Source: Hydrogenophilus sp. (lineage in GTDB: Bacteria > Pseudomonadota > Gammaproteobacteria > Burkholderiales > Thiobacillaceae). Taken from it: 64,000 bases of DNA. The stretch lies in NCBI GenBank assembly GCA_020725265.1, contig DYFK01000005.1, forward strand, positions 1-64,000. Direction: 5' to 3'. The position numbers were made by a program, and so were the translations under genes. The notes under the pieces were generated by a model. It made no database searches. It was given only the letters and a program-made list of their open reading frames with translations, and had not been told where the DNA came from. Positions 19,646 through 29,691 of this stretch are shown piece by piece. The stretch's first letter is position 1, and every line of letters starts with the position of its first letter.

Positions 19646-21296
19646 GACGATGTTCCGGGTTGGCGGGGGTGGGATTGGTGGGTGTTGGGCTGGTGGAAGC
19701 CGGGTTGGCCGGGGTCGTATTTCCGGGCAGCAGGCGCGGCGCGTCGGTGCCGGTCGCCGCCAGCAGGCGCAGCAGCGTGAGCCGGCCGACGCTGCCGTCC
19801 GGATTCAAACCCTGCGCGCGCTGGAAGCGCTTGACCTCAGCGACCAGGGCGGCGTCGAAGTGCTCGCCGCCATCGGCCAGGCCCAGGCGCGCGCGCAGCC
19901 AGCGCGCCGGCTCGCCGCGATCGCCCGGACGCACGGTATCCGGCACCGCCGCCGGACGCCGCCAGAGCAGACGGTAGTGTCCATGCCACTGGGTCGCCAG
20001 CGCCGCCAGGCCGACACGGATTTCGTGGCCGCCGATCAGGAAGCGCGCGACATCGGCATCGGCTTCCAGGCCGACCAGCACGGCATCGAACTCGCCGCCG
20101 TCGGCGGCGCGCAGACGCAGCGCCGCCGGCCGATCGATCCGGCGCAGATCGTCGAGCACGCCGCGCCCGCTCAGGCATTCCAGGCCGGCCGCGCGGGCGC
20201 GCGCGCACCAATCGCCGGCGGCCGGCGGCGCGGCCTCCCCACCCACCCCCCAGGCCGCCAGCAGCGCGTCATCGGCGAGCCGGGCATGGTCGGCGCGGGC
20301 GGCACCGGCCGGCCAGTCCAGTCGGGAGGGTGGCGCCACCTCGGCCACGGCCACGTCCGCCTCCAGCGGCGGCGTGACCGGCTCCGGCGCCGGCCGGTAC
20401 AGCCCGAGGGCGAGCGCGCCGGCGCCGACCAGCAACGCCGCGCCGGCCAGCGGCCAGCGGCCCTGCCACCAGGGCGCCGGCCAGCCGAATGCCTCGCGCG
20501 CGGCGCGCGCCAGGATGCGCCGGTCGACCCGCTCGCGGCCAAGCACGTAGGCACCCAACAAGGCCCGGTCGCAAAGCACGTTGATCAGACGCGGCACGCC
20601 GCCGGTCAAACGATGGACCCGGCCGATCACCGAGGCCGGGAACAACGGCCGCTGGCAGCCCGCCACTTCCAGACGATGGCGGATGTAGGCGCCAACCTCG
20701 GCGCGGGTCAGCGCCCCCAGGTGATAGCGGGCGACGATGCGCTGCGCGAGCTGGCGCAAATCCTGGCGCGCCAGCAGCGCCGCCAGCTCCGGCTGGCCGA
20801 TCAGGATGATCTGCAACAACTTGCGCTCGCTGGTTTCCAGATTGGTGAGCAGGCGCATCTGCTCCAACACCTCGGCCGACAGATTCTGCGCCTCGTCGAT
20901 GATCAGCACGGCATGGCGGCCACGCGCGTGCAGGTCGAGCAGATGGGCGTTGATGCGGTCCACGAACAACTTGTTGCTGGTGCCGCCGGGCGGATACTCG
21001 ATGCCGAATTCCTCGCACAGCGTCGCCAGCAATTCCTCCACGGTCAGACGCGGATTGAAGATGTAGGCGACATCGCACGATTCCGGAATCCGCTCCAGCA
21101 GGCCCCGGCAAACCGTGGTCTTGCCGGTGCCGACCTCGCCGGTCAACAACACGAAACCACCCTCGCCCTCGATGCCGTAGAGCAGATGCGCCAGCGCCTC
21201 CTGATGGCGCTGGCTCATGTATAGGTAACGCGGCGCCGGCGCGATCGAGAACGGCGCCTCGGCGAGGCCGAAATAGGCTTGGTAGGGAACGGTCAT
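19629..21296 (-). CDS. gspA: General secretion pathway ATPase GspA/ExeA
   Basis: A 555-residue AAA+ ATPase that works with GspB in secretin assembly. It starts with YQAYFGLAEAPFSIAPAPRYLYMS, typical of ExeA. It has Walker A GEVGTGKT at residues 53-60, Walker B LIIDEAQNL, a single membrane helix near residues 283-301 (LAGAALLVGAGALALGL), and a C-terminal peptidoglycan-binding domain around FDAALVAEVKRFQRAQGLNPDG. A Pro/Thr/Asn-rich tail ends the protein. The main gsp operon is not in this window. Confidence 0.93.
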   Translation of the reverse strand: MTVPYQAYFGLAEAPFSIAPAPRYLYMSQRHQEALAHLLYGIEGEGGFVLLTGEVGTGKTTVCRGLLERIPESCDVAYIFNPRLTVEELLATLCEEFGIEYPPGGTSNKLFVDRINAHLLDLHARGRHAVLIIDEAQNLSAEVLEQMRLLTNLETSERKLLQIILIGQPELAALLARQDLRQLAQRIVARYHLGALTRAEVGAYIRHRLEVAGCQRPLFPASVIGRVHRLTGGVPRLINVLCDRALLGAYVLGRERVDRRILARAAREAFGWPAPWWQGRWPLAGAALLVGAGALALGLYRPAPEPVTPPLEADVAVAEVAPPSRLDWPAGAARADHARLADDALLAAWGVGGEAAPPAAGDWCARARAAGLECLSGRGVLDDLRRIDRPAALRLRAADGGEFDAVLVGLEADADVARFLIGGHEIRVGLAALATQWHGHYRLLWRRPAAVPDTVRPGDRGEPARWLRARLGLADGGEHFDAALVAEVKRFQRAQGLNPDGSVGRLTLLRLLAATGTDAPRLLPGNTTPANPASTSPTPTNPTPANPEHRHVVHP

Positions 21297-21386
21297 GACC
21301 CGGAAGGTACGCGTTCCGATGGTGTCCTTGTCAAGCGCGCGACGGTGCGACAATGCCACCCCACCCGTCACCGGCCCGGAGAAAAC

Positions 21387-21740
21387 ATGAACGCGACCAC
21401 GCGCCCGCGCCTGCCCGCCACGCTCGCCGCCCGGGGCCGGCCGGAGTTCGCCGACACGCTCAAGCGCGAACTGGCGGCGCTGCCGGTCGACCGCCTGCCC
21501 CTGACCCAGGCGCTGCGCCAAGGCAGCCACGTGCTCGACCAGCCGATCGGCGTCCGTCTGATCGGTGCCGACGCCGACCAGCTCCGGCTGCGCGTCGGCA
21601 TCTTCTTCGCCAGCCTGATCGCCGGCTGTAACTGCGCCGACGACCCCAGCCCGGTCGAGCCGCTGCCGGAATATTGCGAACTGCTGGTGGAGATCGATGC
21701 CGACAGCGCCGAAGCCATCGTCAGCCTGCTGCCCGACTGA
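21387..21740 (+). CDS. Uncharacterised 117-residue protein
   Basis: A small soluble protein with no domain I recognise. An Arg/Pro-rich start is followed by an amphipathic alpha-rich part (FADTLKRELAALPVDRLPLTQALRQG) and a beta-rich C-terminal half ending in CELLVEIDADSAEAIVSLLPD. One CNC pair is present. It has normal codon use and is divergent from gspA. GGAG is found six bases before the ATG. Confidence 0.65.
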   Translation: MNATTRPRLPATLAARGRPEFADTLKRELAALPVDRLPLTQALRQGSHVLDQPIGVRLIGADADQLRLRVGIFFASLIAGCNCADDPSPVEPLPEYCELLVEIDADSAEAIVSLLPD

Positions 21741-21791
21741 GCGCGCCAACCACCGCTCCCCGGTTGCCCAACCCAGTTGCCCGGCAACGCT

Positions 21792-21800
21792 TGTTATGAT
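21792..21800 (+). promoter_or_regulatory. Possible extended -10 promoter for trpGD
   Basis: TGTTATGAT matches the extended -10 pattern TG-n-TATNNT about 80 bases before trpG. No convincing -35 is present at the correct distance. The leader up to 21881 has no obvious trp attenuator or Trp-codon leader peptide. Confidence 0.35.
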
Positions 21801-21881
21801 GCCGGCTCCGCAAGCACCAAAACCGGCCCCAACCATGGAAACCCCGTTCGACGCCAATAAAAACAAAGAGATGGAACCATC

Positions 21882-22451
21882 ATGCTGCTGATGATCGATA
21901 ACTATGATTCGTTCACCTACAACCTCGTGCAGTACTTCGGCGAGCTGGGCGAGGACGTGCGCGTGCATCGCAACGACGAAATCACGGTCGACGAGATCGC
22001 CGCCATGCATCCCGATCACATCGTCCTGTCACCCGGCCCGTGCACGCCCAACGAAGCCGGCGTATCGGTGCCGGTGATCGAAGCCTTCGCCGGGCGCGTG
22101 CCCATTCTTGGCGTCTGCCTCGGCCACCAGAGCATCGGCCAGGCGTTCGGCGGCCGCATCGTGCACGCCCGGCAACTGATGCACGGCAAGACCTCGCCCA
22201 TCCATCACGCCGACCAGGGCGTGTTCCGCGGCCTGCCCAACCCGTTCACGGCCACCCGCTACCACTCGCTGGTGATCGAGCGCGAAACCCTGCCCGACTG
22301 CCTGGAAATCACCGCCTGGACCGACGACGGCGAAATCATGGGCGTGCGCCACAAGACCCTGGCCGTGGAAGGCGTGCAGTTCCACCCGGAATCCATCCTC
22401 ACCGAGCATGGCCATGCCCTGCTCCGCAACTTCTTGCAGGAGAAACGCTGA
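21882..22451 (+). CDS. trpG: Anthranilate synthase component II (glutamine amidotransferase)
   Basis: Supplies ammonia for anthranilate or 4-amino-4-deoxychorismate formation. The 189-residue class I amidotransferase starts [19 protein letters not shown]. The active-site Cys is in [12 protein letters not shown] and the His-Glu pair is in [11 protein letters not shown]. In many proteobacteria this subunit serves both tryptophan and folate synthesis (TrpG/PabA). Its TGA overlaps the trpD ATG by one base. trpE is not in this window. Confidence 0.95.
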   Translation: MLLMIDNYDSFTYNLVQYFGELGEDVRVHRNDEITVDEIAAMHPDHIVLSPGPCTPNEAGVSVPVIEAFAGRVPILGVCLGHQSIGQAFGGRIVHARQLMHGKTSPIHHADQGVFRGLPNPFTATRYHSLVIERETLPDCLEITAWTDDGEIMGVRHKTLAVEGVQFHPESILTEHGHALLRNFLQEKR

Positions 22452-23464
22452 TGACCCCCCAGGAAGCCCTGGTCCGCGTGATCGAGCATCGCGAAATCTT
22501 CCATGACGAGATGCTGTCGCTGATGCGCCAGATCATGACCGGCGAGATGAGCCCGGTGATGATCGCCGCGCTGATCACCGGCCTGCGCGTGAAGAAGGAA
22601 ACCATCGGCGAGATCGCCGCCGCCGCCATGGTCATGCGCGAGCTGTCGACCAAGGTCGAGCTGGCCGACCGCCGCCATCTGGTCGACACCTGCGGCACCG
22701 GCGGCGATACCGCGCACACCTTCAACATCTCCACCGCCGCCGCCTTCGTCGCCGCCGGCGCCGGCGCCCGCGTCGCCAAGCATGGCGGCCGCTCGGTATC
22801 GTCCAAATCCGGCAGCGCCGACGTGCTGGAAGCGCTCGGCATCGACATCAACCTGACCCCGCCCCAGGCCGCCGAGGCGCTCGACGAAGTCGGCCTCGCC
22901 TTCATGTTCGCGCCCAACTACCACGGCGCCATGAAGCATGCCGCGCCGGTGCGCAAGGAACTGGGCGTGCGCACCCTGTTCAACATCCTCGGCCCGCTCA
23001 CCAACCCGGCTGGCGCGCCCAGCCAGGTCATGGGCGTGTTCCACCCCGATCTGGTCGGCATCCAGGTGCGCGTGCTGCAACGCCTGGGCAGCGAACGCGC
23101 GCTCACCGTGTTCGGCCGCGAGGGCCTCGACGAAATCTCGATTGCCGGCGAAACCCTGGTCGGCGAACTGCGCGACGGCCAGGTGCGCGAATACACCCTG
23201 CACCCGGAACAGTTCGGCCTGGGCGTGCACGAACTCGCCAGCCTCCAGGTCGCCACCGTCGAGGAATCGCGCGACCGCATCCTCCAGGTGCTCGACAACC
23301 AGCCCGGCCCCGGCCGCGACATCGTCAAGCTCAACGCCGGCGCCGCCATCTACGCGGCCGGCGTCGCCGGCAGCCTGGAAGAAGGCGTCGAACGCGCCGG
23401 CGAATCGATCGCCTCCGGCGCCGCGCGCGCCAAGCTGGCCGCGCTGGCTGCTTACGGCAGGTAA
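22451..23464 (+). CDS. trpD: Anthranilate phosphoribosyltransferase
   Basis: Transfers phosphoribose from PRPP to anthranilate. The 337-residue product shows the PRPP-binding loop [41 protein letters not shown], and [25 protein letters not shown], all typical of TrpD. It is translationally coupled to trpG. The usual next gene, trpC, is absent and an outer-membrane lipoprotein gene follows. Confidence 0.97.
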   Translation: MTPQEALVRVIEHREIFHDEMLSLMRQIMTGEMSPVMIAALITGLRVKKETIGEIAAAAMVMRELSTKVELADRRHLVDTCGTGGDTAHTFNISTAAAFVAAGAGARVAKHGGRSVSSKSGSADVLEALGIDINLTPPQAAEALDEVGLAFMFAPNYHGAMKHAAPVRKELGVRTLFNILGPLTNPAGAPSQVMGVFHPDLVGIQVRVLQRLGSERALTVFGREGLDEISIAGETLVGELRDGQVREYTLHPEQFGLGVHELASLQVATVEESRDRILQVLDNQPGPGRDIVKLNAGAAIYAAGVAGSLEEGVERAGESIASGAARAKLAALAAYGR

Positions 23465-23515
23465 CCGCGCCAACCAAGTACGCGCCGACAACCATTCCGA
23501 ACCAAGGAGAGGCCC

Positions 23516-24676
23516 ATGCCCCGAATCCATCCCCCGCGAACCGCCCGCCTGGCCGCCAGCGTGCTGGCCGGCGGCCTGCTGCTGAGCGGCTGCGCCACCG
23601 AGCAAGCCCTGACCAAGCAGACCCAGCCCTTGAACGAACGCCTGACCACGCTGGAGCGCGCGCTCGCCGAATCGCGCGAACGCGTCGACCGTCTGGGCGC
23701 CAGCCAGAGCGCGCTGGAAAGCCGCCTGACCAGCCTGGAAACCGAAACCCGCGACGGCCTGCGCGGGCTTGACGCCCGCCTGGCGGAACTGACCGAACGC
23801 GAATCCCGCGCCGACCGCAAGCTCGCGGAACTGTCCAGCCGCGCCGAGGAATCGGCCCGCCGCGCGGACGACATCCAGACCCAGGTCGACGCCAACACCG
23901 CCGCGCTCACCACCGTCGGCGAGCGCCTGGACGCCAGCGAACGCGCCCTGAGCGACGCCGCCCGCCTCGCCTACGACACCTCCGAGCGCATCGACGACAT
24001 CCAGGCCGGCCTGGAAACCGAATTCCGCGACCGTCTCGCCAGCACCCGCGCCGACGCCATCAACGCCGACGAACGCCTGGAACGCGCCGAACAGCGCATC
24101 GAACAACTGATCGCCGATCTCCAGGCCGCGAAAACCGGCGAACAGGCCGAGCGCGCCCGCCTGGAACGCGAACTCAGCGCCGCCGGCGCCGCCGGACTCA
24201 CCGGCCAGGCCGCCGCCGCCGCGCTCGCCGAACGCGTCGCCCAGGCCGAACAGCGGATCAAGGACCTGTCGCACCTGGTTCAGGAAGCCATGGCCATGGC
24301 CGCCAAGGAAATCTTCCTGGCCAGCGGCAAGGAAGCCTTCACCGTCACGCTCACCGACGACAAGGTTCTCTACCCGCAGAACGACCCCAACCTCGACCCG
24401 CGCGACCGCGCCCGTCTCGACGACCTCGCCCAACGCCTGGGCAAGCTCGACCAGGAATATCACCTGGACATCCAGGGCCACACCGACAACACCAGCACCG
24501 ACGACAACAACTACAACCTCGGCAAGGCCCGCGCGGAGGTCGCCAAACGTTACCTGCACGAAGCGCGCGGCATTTCCATCAACCGGATGTCCACCATCTC
24601 CTACGGCGCCAACAAACCGCTCGAAGGCGCCCGCCAGAACCGCCGCATCCACATCCGCGTGCTGGTACTCAAGTAA
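23516..24676 (+). CDS. OmpA-family lipoprotein with long coiled coil
   Basis: A 386-residue envelope protein. A lipoprotein signal ends in the lipobox LLSGC (Cys26). Residues ~30-270 are predicted coiled coil with many heptad-like LxxLE/RLxxLE repeats. The C-terminal ~110 residues form an OmpA/MotB peptidoglycan-binding domain (LDIQGHTDNTSTDDNNYNLGKARAEVAKRYL, then ISYGANKPLEGARQNRRIHIRVL). A strong AAGGAGAGG site precedes the ATG. It is probably a tether between outer membrane and cell wall. Confidence 0.88.
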   Translation: MPRIHPPRTARLAASVLAGGLLLSGCATEQALTKQTQPLNERLTTLERALAESRERVDRLGASQSALESRLTSLETETRDGLRGLDARLAELTERESRADRKLAELSSRAEESARRADDIQTQVDANTAALTTVGERLDASERALSDAARLAYDTSERIDDIQAGLETEFRDRLASTRADAINADERLERAEQRIEQLIADLQAAKTGEQAERARLERELSAAGAAGLTGQAAAAALAERVAQAEQRIKDLSHLVQEAMAMAAKEIFLASGKEAFTVTLTDDKVLYPQNDPNLDPRDRARLDDLAQRLGKLDQEYHLDIQGHTDNTSTDDNNYNLGKARAEVAKRYLHEARGISINRMSTISYGANKPLEGARQNRRIHIRVLVLK

Positions 24677-24766
24677 GCATCCGCGAGCCCGCCGACCGCC
24701 CGGGCGCCGGCAAGGCGGCGGCGAAACCCGGGACACGCCCAGTCCCGGCTCCGCGGCCGCGGTCGC

Positions 24767-25039
24767 CTAGCCGAACCGGTAATGCTTGCGGATCGGCACC
24801 CGCACATCCCAGGAACAGGACATCCCAGCGGGAAAGATGGCCAGATCACCGGCCTTCACGGTCACGGGCTCGCCGCCATCCGGCGTCACCACCACCTCGC
24901 CCGCCAGCACGTAGCAGGTTTCCCGCTGGTCGTAGGTCCAGGGAAAGCGGGCAATGCCCGAGCCCCAGGTCGGCCAGTCCTCGACACCGAGATCACGCAG
25001 GCGGGCGGGACTGGGATTTTGTTCGAGCAGAATGTTCAT
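24767..25039 (-). CDS. Small cupin protein (DUF861/EutQ-like)
   Basis: A 90-residue single cupin of the type found in (S)-ureidoglycine aminohydrolase-like small proteins. WPTWGSGIARFPWTYDQRETCYVLAGEVVVTPDGGEPVTVKAGDLAIFPAGMSCSWDV is characteristic. The start is set at 25039 where homology begins; the frame stays open a further 11 codons upstream. It is convergent with the OmpA-lipoprotein gene and followed upstream by another minus-strand gene. Substrate is unknown. Confidence 0.85.
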   Translation of the reverse strand: MNILLEQNPSPARLRDLGVEDWPTWGSGIARFPWTYDQRETCYVLAGEVVVTPDGGEPVTVKAGDLAIFPAGMSCSWDVRVPIRKHYRFG

Positions 25040-25068
25040 GATCGTCCATTCATTCCGGAAAGAGAGCC

Positions 25069-25449
25069 TCAAGCCGCGTCCCGCAACGCCTCCCGCATTC
25101 GCGGTTCGTCGATGGGATAGGTCATCACGGCATGGACCGGGAACAGTTCCAGCAGCTTGTCGACATGCGCCGCCTCGTCGGGCCGCATGACGATGATGAT
25201 CCTCGCCTGGGGCGCGACCGCCTGAAGGCTCCGGATCGTGACATCCAGATTCGAGACATTCGCGCCCGCGTAATTGTTGCCCCAGCCATAGACGAACTCG
25301 CCCACGAAGTAATCCGGACGGCGCTGCTTCAAGGCGCGATGAAGGTTGCGCGCGGAGGAAAAGCGTTCCTCCTCGATGCCGAGCTCCCGGTACAGATCGG
25401 GAAAGCGGCAGGCCAACGGGGATTCAATGAGTGTGTACAGGAGGGACAT
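25069..25449 (-). CDS. Uncharacterised 126-residue protein
   Basis: A soluble protein I do not recognise. An N-terminal helical part (MSLLYTLIESPLACRFPDLYRELG) is followed by an alternating alpha/beta half (DYFVGEFVYGWGNNYAGANVSN, ARIIIVMRPDEAAHVDKLLELFPVHAVMTYPIDEPRMREAL) that looks like a small receiver- or Rossmann-type fold, but phosphorylation residues are not evident. Start chosen at ATG 25449; the frame stays open upstream into the next gene. Possibly operonic with the small cupin. Confidence 0.6.
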   Translation of the reverse strand: MSLLYTLIESPLACRFPDLYRELGIEEERFSSARNLHRALKQRRPDYFVGEFVYGWGNNYAGANVSNLDVTIRSLQAVAPQARIIIVMRPDEAAHVDKLLELFPVHAVMTYPIDEPRMREALRDAA

Positions 25450-25522
25450 GAAGTCGACGCAAGGAAATTGGAAACACCTGAAGACCAGTCCCGGCTCTTC
25501 CGATCGGCCGGGCCGTCCGGCT

Positions 25523-26122
25523 TCACAGCAGCGCGAGGAATGCCAAGAGCAGACCGGCGTCCACCAGCAAGCGCAAACCCCAGCCACCCCGCCCGATCCG
25601 GTAGATGAACGCGGAGAACGCCCATAGCGCCGCGATCACGGCCAGGGCGACCGGCAGCAGATAGATGAGATCCCCGGCATGGCCGCCCATGCCGGGATGC
25701 CTGTTGGTCAGAAACGCGAACATCAGCCACGCCGCCAGAAAGGCGACGGCCAGCGACAGAAGCCGCGTTTCGAGGTAATACCAACCCTGATCGATCGGAT
25801 CCCTGAACGCGCGAGGCGGGTTGCGCTGCGCCGTGAAAATCCCGGCGGCTTCCTTGATCGGAAAGATGAAGATCGCCGCGAACGCGCACAGCAGACCGCC
25901 AATCCATAAATCGGAAATCGCCCCACTCCCCGTGATGAACAACTGGGCAAGCGCGCCGATGATGAAGAACGGCAACGGAGAATAGGCGCAGGCCAGAATC
26001 GCGCCGCAGTGGGTACACGCGAACCGGTTATGGACCGAGCTCCCGGTACTGCCATTGACGTGCAATGCCTTGGTCGGGAATAGGATGGATTTGTGATTAC
26101 AGACCGGGCACGAGAAATACAT
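25523..26122 (-). CDS. Zinc-ribbon plus four-helix membrane protein
   Basis: A 199-residue protein. It begins with a rubredoxin-like zinc ribbon made of two CxxC knuckles (CPVCNHKSILF and CTHCGAILAC). Four hydrophobic segments then follow at about residues 47-66, 75-95, 125-143 and 155-175, and a final hydrophobic tail. Function is unknown. Similar zinc-ribbon membrane proteins are common and poorly characterised. It is the last ordinary gene before the defence island. Confidence 0.7.
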   Translation of the reverse strand: MYFSCPVCNHKSILFPTKALHVNGSTGSSVHNRFACTHCGAILACAYSPLPFFIIGALAQLFITGSGAISDLWIGGLLCAFAAIFIFPIKEAAGIFTAQRNPPRAFRDPIDQGWYYLETRLLSLAVAFLAAWLMFAFLTNRHPGMGGHAGDLIYLLPVALAVIAALWAFSAFIYRIGRGGWGLRLLVDAGLLLAFLALL

Positions 26123-26302
26123 ATGGGCCTTGTCGGGTGTGGAATGGGCAAGTGGAAATCGTCACAGTCTTGCGAAGTTTGCCATCACCGCCTCGATGAG
26201 TGGATTTGGCGGGCGTGTGAGTGTTCATGTCACTTCAAGTGGGCGAAGGCGGAGGCCCGGGGGACGGGTTGTAGGACTTCAGCGTCCAGTAAAGCGGCGA
26301 GG

Positions 26303-26530
26303 TCAACACCTGATGGACGCTGTTGTCGGGGGGAAATCCAGTTTGCGCGCGTCGCGGCGCCACAGGTCATGGCTGGAGGGAATGCCGGGCAACGCCACCT
26401 CGATATCCCGGACCAGGATGGCATCCTTGGCGACGCGAGGGATGGCGGATTGGTCGTGTTCGAGCCCGCGCAGGTGGGCGGGGAGACAGTCGGCGAGATC
26501 GGGGTGATGGAGGCGTTCGGGTTTGTTCAT
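26303..26530 (-). pseudogene. Possible small or frameshifted gene remnant
   Basis: A 75-codon frame starting ATG at 26530 (MNKPERLHHPDLADCLPAHL...). It looks protein-like up to RDARKLDFPP and then loses character. A second minus frame (26230-26424) picks up with GVDLAALLDAEVLQPVP just past that point, as expected for a frameshifted gene. No family is recognised. Reported only as a candidate. Confidence 0.25.
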
Positions 26531-26635
26531 TTAATTGCTATCTCGTAAGGGTAATAGGCCTAGCTTCTTTGATTATTGAGCCCGCCCTGCCTAAAAAAAT
26601 GGGCAGCAGGCTGGTGCTGTTTTTTTCATCAGTCT

Positions 26636-26663
26636 TTGTCGCTTCTACCCCCCGTCGTACAAT
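26636..26663 (+). promoter_or_regulatory. Possible promoter of the hsd operon
   Basis: TTGTCG (26636-26641) and TACAAT (26658-26663) are 16 bases apart, 81 bases before the hsdM start. The -10 is good and the -35 is weak. Confidence 0.4.
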
Positions 26664-26744
26664 GCCAAAAACAGCAATTTCCAGGAGGATGGCCGCATTT
26701 TGCCCGCCTCGCGCTTGCTGACCAGAACAAGTTGAGCGAGACCC

Positions 26745-28304
26745 ATGAACCAAGACCTACAGAAGACCCTATGGGCGGCAGCGGACAAGCTGCGCTCGAA
26801 CATGGACGCGGCGGAATACAAGCACGTCGTCCTGGGCCTCATCTTCCTGAAATACATCTCCGACGCCTTCGACGAGCGCCGGGAAGACCTCAAGGCCGCG
26901 TTCACCGACCCCAAGCACGAGCTCTACATCGGCGACGATGCCCAGATTCCCGCCATGCTGGAGGACCGTGACTTCTACACCATGGCCAACGTCTTCTGGG
27001 TGCCCGAGTCGGCTCGCTGGGAGGCCATCCGCAACCAGGCCAAACAACCGGACATCGGCAAGCGCATCGACGATGCCCTCATCGCCATCGAGCAGGACAA
27101 CGCCCGCCTGAAAGGCATCCTGGACAAGCGCTTCGCCCGCACCCAACTGGAACCCGGCCGCCTGGGCGAGCTCATCGACCTGATTTCCAGCATCGGCTTC
27201 GGCGCCAAGGACAAGGCCAAGGACACCCTGGGCGAGGTCTACGAATACTTCCTCGGCCAGTTCGCCAGTGCCGAGGGCAAGAAGGGCGGCCAGTTCTACA
27301 CCCCCGCCTCGGTGGTCAAGGTGCTGGTGGAAGTGCTCTCGCCCCACAAGGGCAAGGTCTACGACCCCTGCTGCGGCTCCGGCGGCATGTTCGTACAGTC
27401 GGAAAAGTTCGTGGAAAGCCACGGCGGCAAGTTCGGCGACCTTTCCCTCTACGGTCAGGAAGCCAACCCCACCACCTGGCGGCTCGTGGCCATGAACCTG
27501 GCCATCCGGGGCATGGACTTCAACCTGGGCAAGGAACCCGCCGACACCTTCCACCGCAACCAGCACCCGGACCTGAAGGCCGACTACGTCCTCGCCAACC
27601 CGCCCTTCAACATCTCCGACTGGGGCGGCGACAAGCTCGCCTCCGACCCCCGCTGGGTGCATGGCACGCCCCCTGTGGGCAACGCCAACTATGCCTGGCT
27701 GCAACACATCCTCTGGCACCTGAAACCGAGCGGCCAGGCCGGCGTGGTGCTGGCCAACGGCTCCATGTCCTCCAACCAAAACAACGAAGGCGCCATCCGC
27801 AAGGCGATGGTGGAGGCTGATGCGGTGGAAGTCATGGTGGCCCTGCCGCCCCAGCTCTTCTTCAACACCCAGATACCCGCCTGCCTCTGGTTTCTGACCA
27901 AGGACAAGACCCAGCACGGCCGCGACCGGCGCGGTGAGTTCCTGTTCATCGACGCCCGCAAGCTCGGCACGATGCAGACCCGCGTGCTGCGCGTCTTCGA
28001 GGACGAGGACATCGAGCGGATTGCCAAAGCCGTGCATGCCTGGCGGCAAGATGACGAGACCACCGAGGCCTATGTCGATGTGCCCGGCTTCTGCCGCACC
28101 GTGAAGCTGGCCGAAATCGCCGAGCACGGCTACGTGCTGACGCCAGGCCGCTATGTGGGCGCCGAGGAGGTCGAAGACGACGACGAGACCTTCGCCGACA
28201 AGATGGAGCGGCTCACCGCCCAACTGGCTGAGCAGATGGAGAAAGGGCAGGAACTGGATGCGGTAATTCGGGAGCGGCTGGGGAGGTTGGGGTATGCCGT
28301 ATAA
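26745..28304 (+). CDS. hsdM: Type I restriction-modification methyltransferase subunit HsdM
   Basis: The N6-adenine methyltransferase subunit of a type I system. The 519-residue product has the HsdM N-terminal helical domain ([32 protein letters not shown]), the SAM-binding motif DPCCGSGG at 207-214, and the catalytic NPPF at 285-288. The C-terminal tail includes [17 protein letters not shown]. Its end overlaps hsdS by 11 bases. GC content matches the host better than the following qat genes. Confidence 0.97.
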   Translation: MNQDLQKTLWAAADKLRSNMDAAEYKHVVLGLIFLKYISDAFDERREDLKAAFTDPKHELYIGDDAQIPAMLEDRDFYTMANVFWVPESARWEAIRNQAKQPDIGKRIDDALIAIEQDNARLKGILDKRFARTQLEPGRLGELIDLISSIGFGAKDKAKDTLGEVYEYFLGQFASAEGKKGGQFYTPASVVKVLVEVLSPHKGKVYDPCCGSGGMFVQSEKFVESHGGKFGDLSLYGQEANPTTWRLVAMNLAIRGMDFNLGKEPADTFHRNQHPDLKADYVLANPPFNISDWGGDKLASDPRWVHGTPPVGNANYAWLQHILWHLKPSGQAGVVLANGSMSSNQNNEGAIRKAMVEADAVEVMVALPPQLFFNTQIPACLWFLTKDKTQHGRDRRGEFLFIDARKLGTMQTRVLRVFEDEDIERIAKAVHAWRQDDETTEAYVDVPGFCRTVKLAEIAEHGYVLTPGRYVGAEEVEDDDETFADKMERLTAQLAEQMEKGQELDAVIRERLGRLGYAV

Positions 28305-29619
28305 ATCAGCGTCAATTGGTGAAGTCCCGGACCATTGGGATGTCGCGCCGCTACGTGATTTCATTGACCTGATTACATACGGCTTCACGAATCCGATGCC
28401 GGATGCTGAAGACGGCCCATGGAAATTGACGGCAAAAGATATTGTCGGTGGGCGTATTCAATATTCCACAGCACGCCGAACGACTGTCCACGCTTTCACT
28501 GCCCTGCTTACCGATAAGAGCAGGCCGAAAGTTGGGGATGTGCTACTTACAAAAGACGGTTCAATAGGGCGAGTTGCAGTAGTTGATAGAGACAACATCT
28601 GTATCAACCAGTCTGTTGCACTGCTTCGCCCAAATCAGCGAATCCTGCCGCGATACTTGGCTTTCTTGCTACGGAGTCCGTTTTACCAAGCTCGTATGGA
28701 GGGAGATTCTGACGGCTCGACTATCAAGCACATCTACATCACTCGAGTCGACAAAATGGAAGTGGCAGTTCCACCTGTTGATGAGCAAGTAGAGCAACTT
28801 GCTGTGCTGGGCGGCATCGATGACCGAATCGCCCTCCTGCGCGAAACCAACGCCACCCTCGAAGCCATCGCCCAGGCCCTGTTCAAGTCATGGTTCGTGG
28901 ATTTCGACCCCGTGCGGGCCAAGGCCGAAGGCCGCGACCCCGAAGGCGTGCCGCCCGAAGTCGCCGACCTGTTCCCGAGCGAGTTCGAGGATTCAGAGTT
29001 GGGGGAGATTCCGAAGGGGTGGCGGGTTGGTCGGCTTGGTGACGTGCTGAAGCAGCGCGTCGAACGAACCAAACCCAGTAGCCAGACTGAACAGCTTCCC
29101 TACGTTCCGATTGAGTGCATCTCATCCAAGAGCGTTTTCCTGGTGGAATCCAGGCCGGGCGTTGAGGCGCAAAGCAGTCTGACCTTGTTCAGAGAGGGCG
29201 ATATCGTTTTTGGTGCGATGCGTCCCTACTTCCACAAGGTTTGCCTAGCGCCATTCGATGGCGTAACCAGAACCACGGCCTTCGTGCTGTCCCCAATAAA
29301 GCCAGAAATGGCCATGTTCGCGCTGTTTCAGATGTTCGACGACAGGACAATCGAGTTCGCCACAAACCACTCGGAGGGGTCCACCATCCCCTATGCGAAG
29401 TGGGCTGGTTCCATGGAAAACATGAGCATCGTTGTCCCACCCGACGACGTTGCGGCGGCCTTTGGTGAGATTGTTGATGGCCTGATGCGACGAGGCATAC
29501 AGAACACCGAGCAGTCTCAATCCCTTGCGGAGTTGCGCGACACCCTCCTCCCCCGTCTGATGTCCGGCAAGCTCCGCATCCCCGAAATACAGGAAGCCAT
29601 CGAGGAGGCCGCCGCATGA
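28294..29619 (+). CDS. hsdS: Type I restriction-modification specificity subunit HsdS
   Basis: Sets the recognition sequence for HsdM and HsdR. The 441-residue product has two target-recognition domains. The first (residues ~1-150) starts [14 protein letters not shown]. The second starts [20 protein letters not shown] near residue 230. They are separated by the conserved helical spacer ([37 protein letters not shown]) and closed by a second helix ending [18 protein letters not shown]. The first domain's DNA is visibly AT-richer than the spacer, a sign of domain exchange. Confidence 0.95.
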   Translation: MPYKSASIGEVPDHWDVAPLRDFIDLITYGFTNPMPDAEDGPWKLTAKDIVGGRIQYSTARRTTVHAFTALLTDKSRPKVGDVLLTKDGSIGRVAVVDRDNICINQSVALLRPNQRILPRYLAFLLRSPFYQARMEGDSDGSTIKHIYITRVDKMEVAVPPVDEQVEQLAVLGGIDDRIALLRETNATLEAIAQALFKSWFVDFDPVRAKAEGRDPEGVPPEVADLFPSEFEDSELGEIPKGWRVGRLGDVLKQRVERTKPSSQTEQLPYVPIECISSKSVFLVESRPGVEAQSSLTLFREGDIVFGAMRPYFHKVCLAPFDGVTRTTAFVLSPIKPEMAMFALFQMFDDRTIEFATNHSEGSTIPYAKWAGSMENMSIVVPPDDVAAAFGEIVDGLMRRGIQNTEQSQSLAELRDTLLPRLMSGKLRIPEIQEAIEEAAA

Positions 29620-29691
29620 AGCCCACCCTGTCCGCCATGGTCTGCGATAGGGATGTAAAACCCGATTTCTCTATGCATGTCGGCGCGAACA

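Larger units (their letters stand above)
26123..26744. other. 622-base gap at the left edge of the defence island
   Basis: No gene can be assigned with confidence. A minus-strand frame at 26303-26530 is a weak candidate (separate entry), and other frames read as shadows. Near 26604-26626 a five-base stem CAGCA/TGCTG is followed by seven T residues on the plus strand, a weak terminator-like element. A possible hsd promoter lies at 26636-26663. I see no tRNA, integrase or clear attachment repeat. Confidence 0.5.

Noticed and set aside
19629-22019. Extended start of gspA at 22019
   Set aside because: The extra 241 residues overlap a divergent gene and trpG; ExeA homology begins at the ATG at 21296.
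22259-24736. 825-codon minus-strand frame opposite trpD and the OmpA lipoprotein
   Set aside because: The repetitive Gly/Ala/Val/Asp composition is the reverse reading of Ala/Arg-rich genes; trpD and the lipoprotein explain the DNA.
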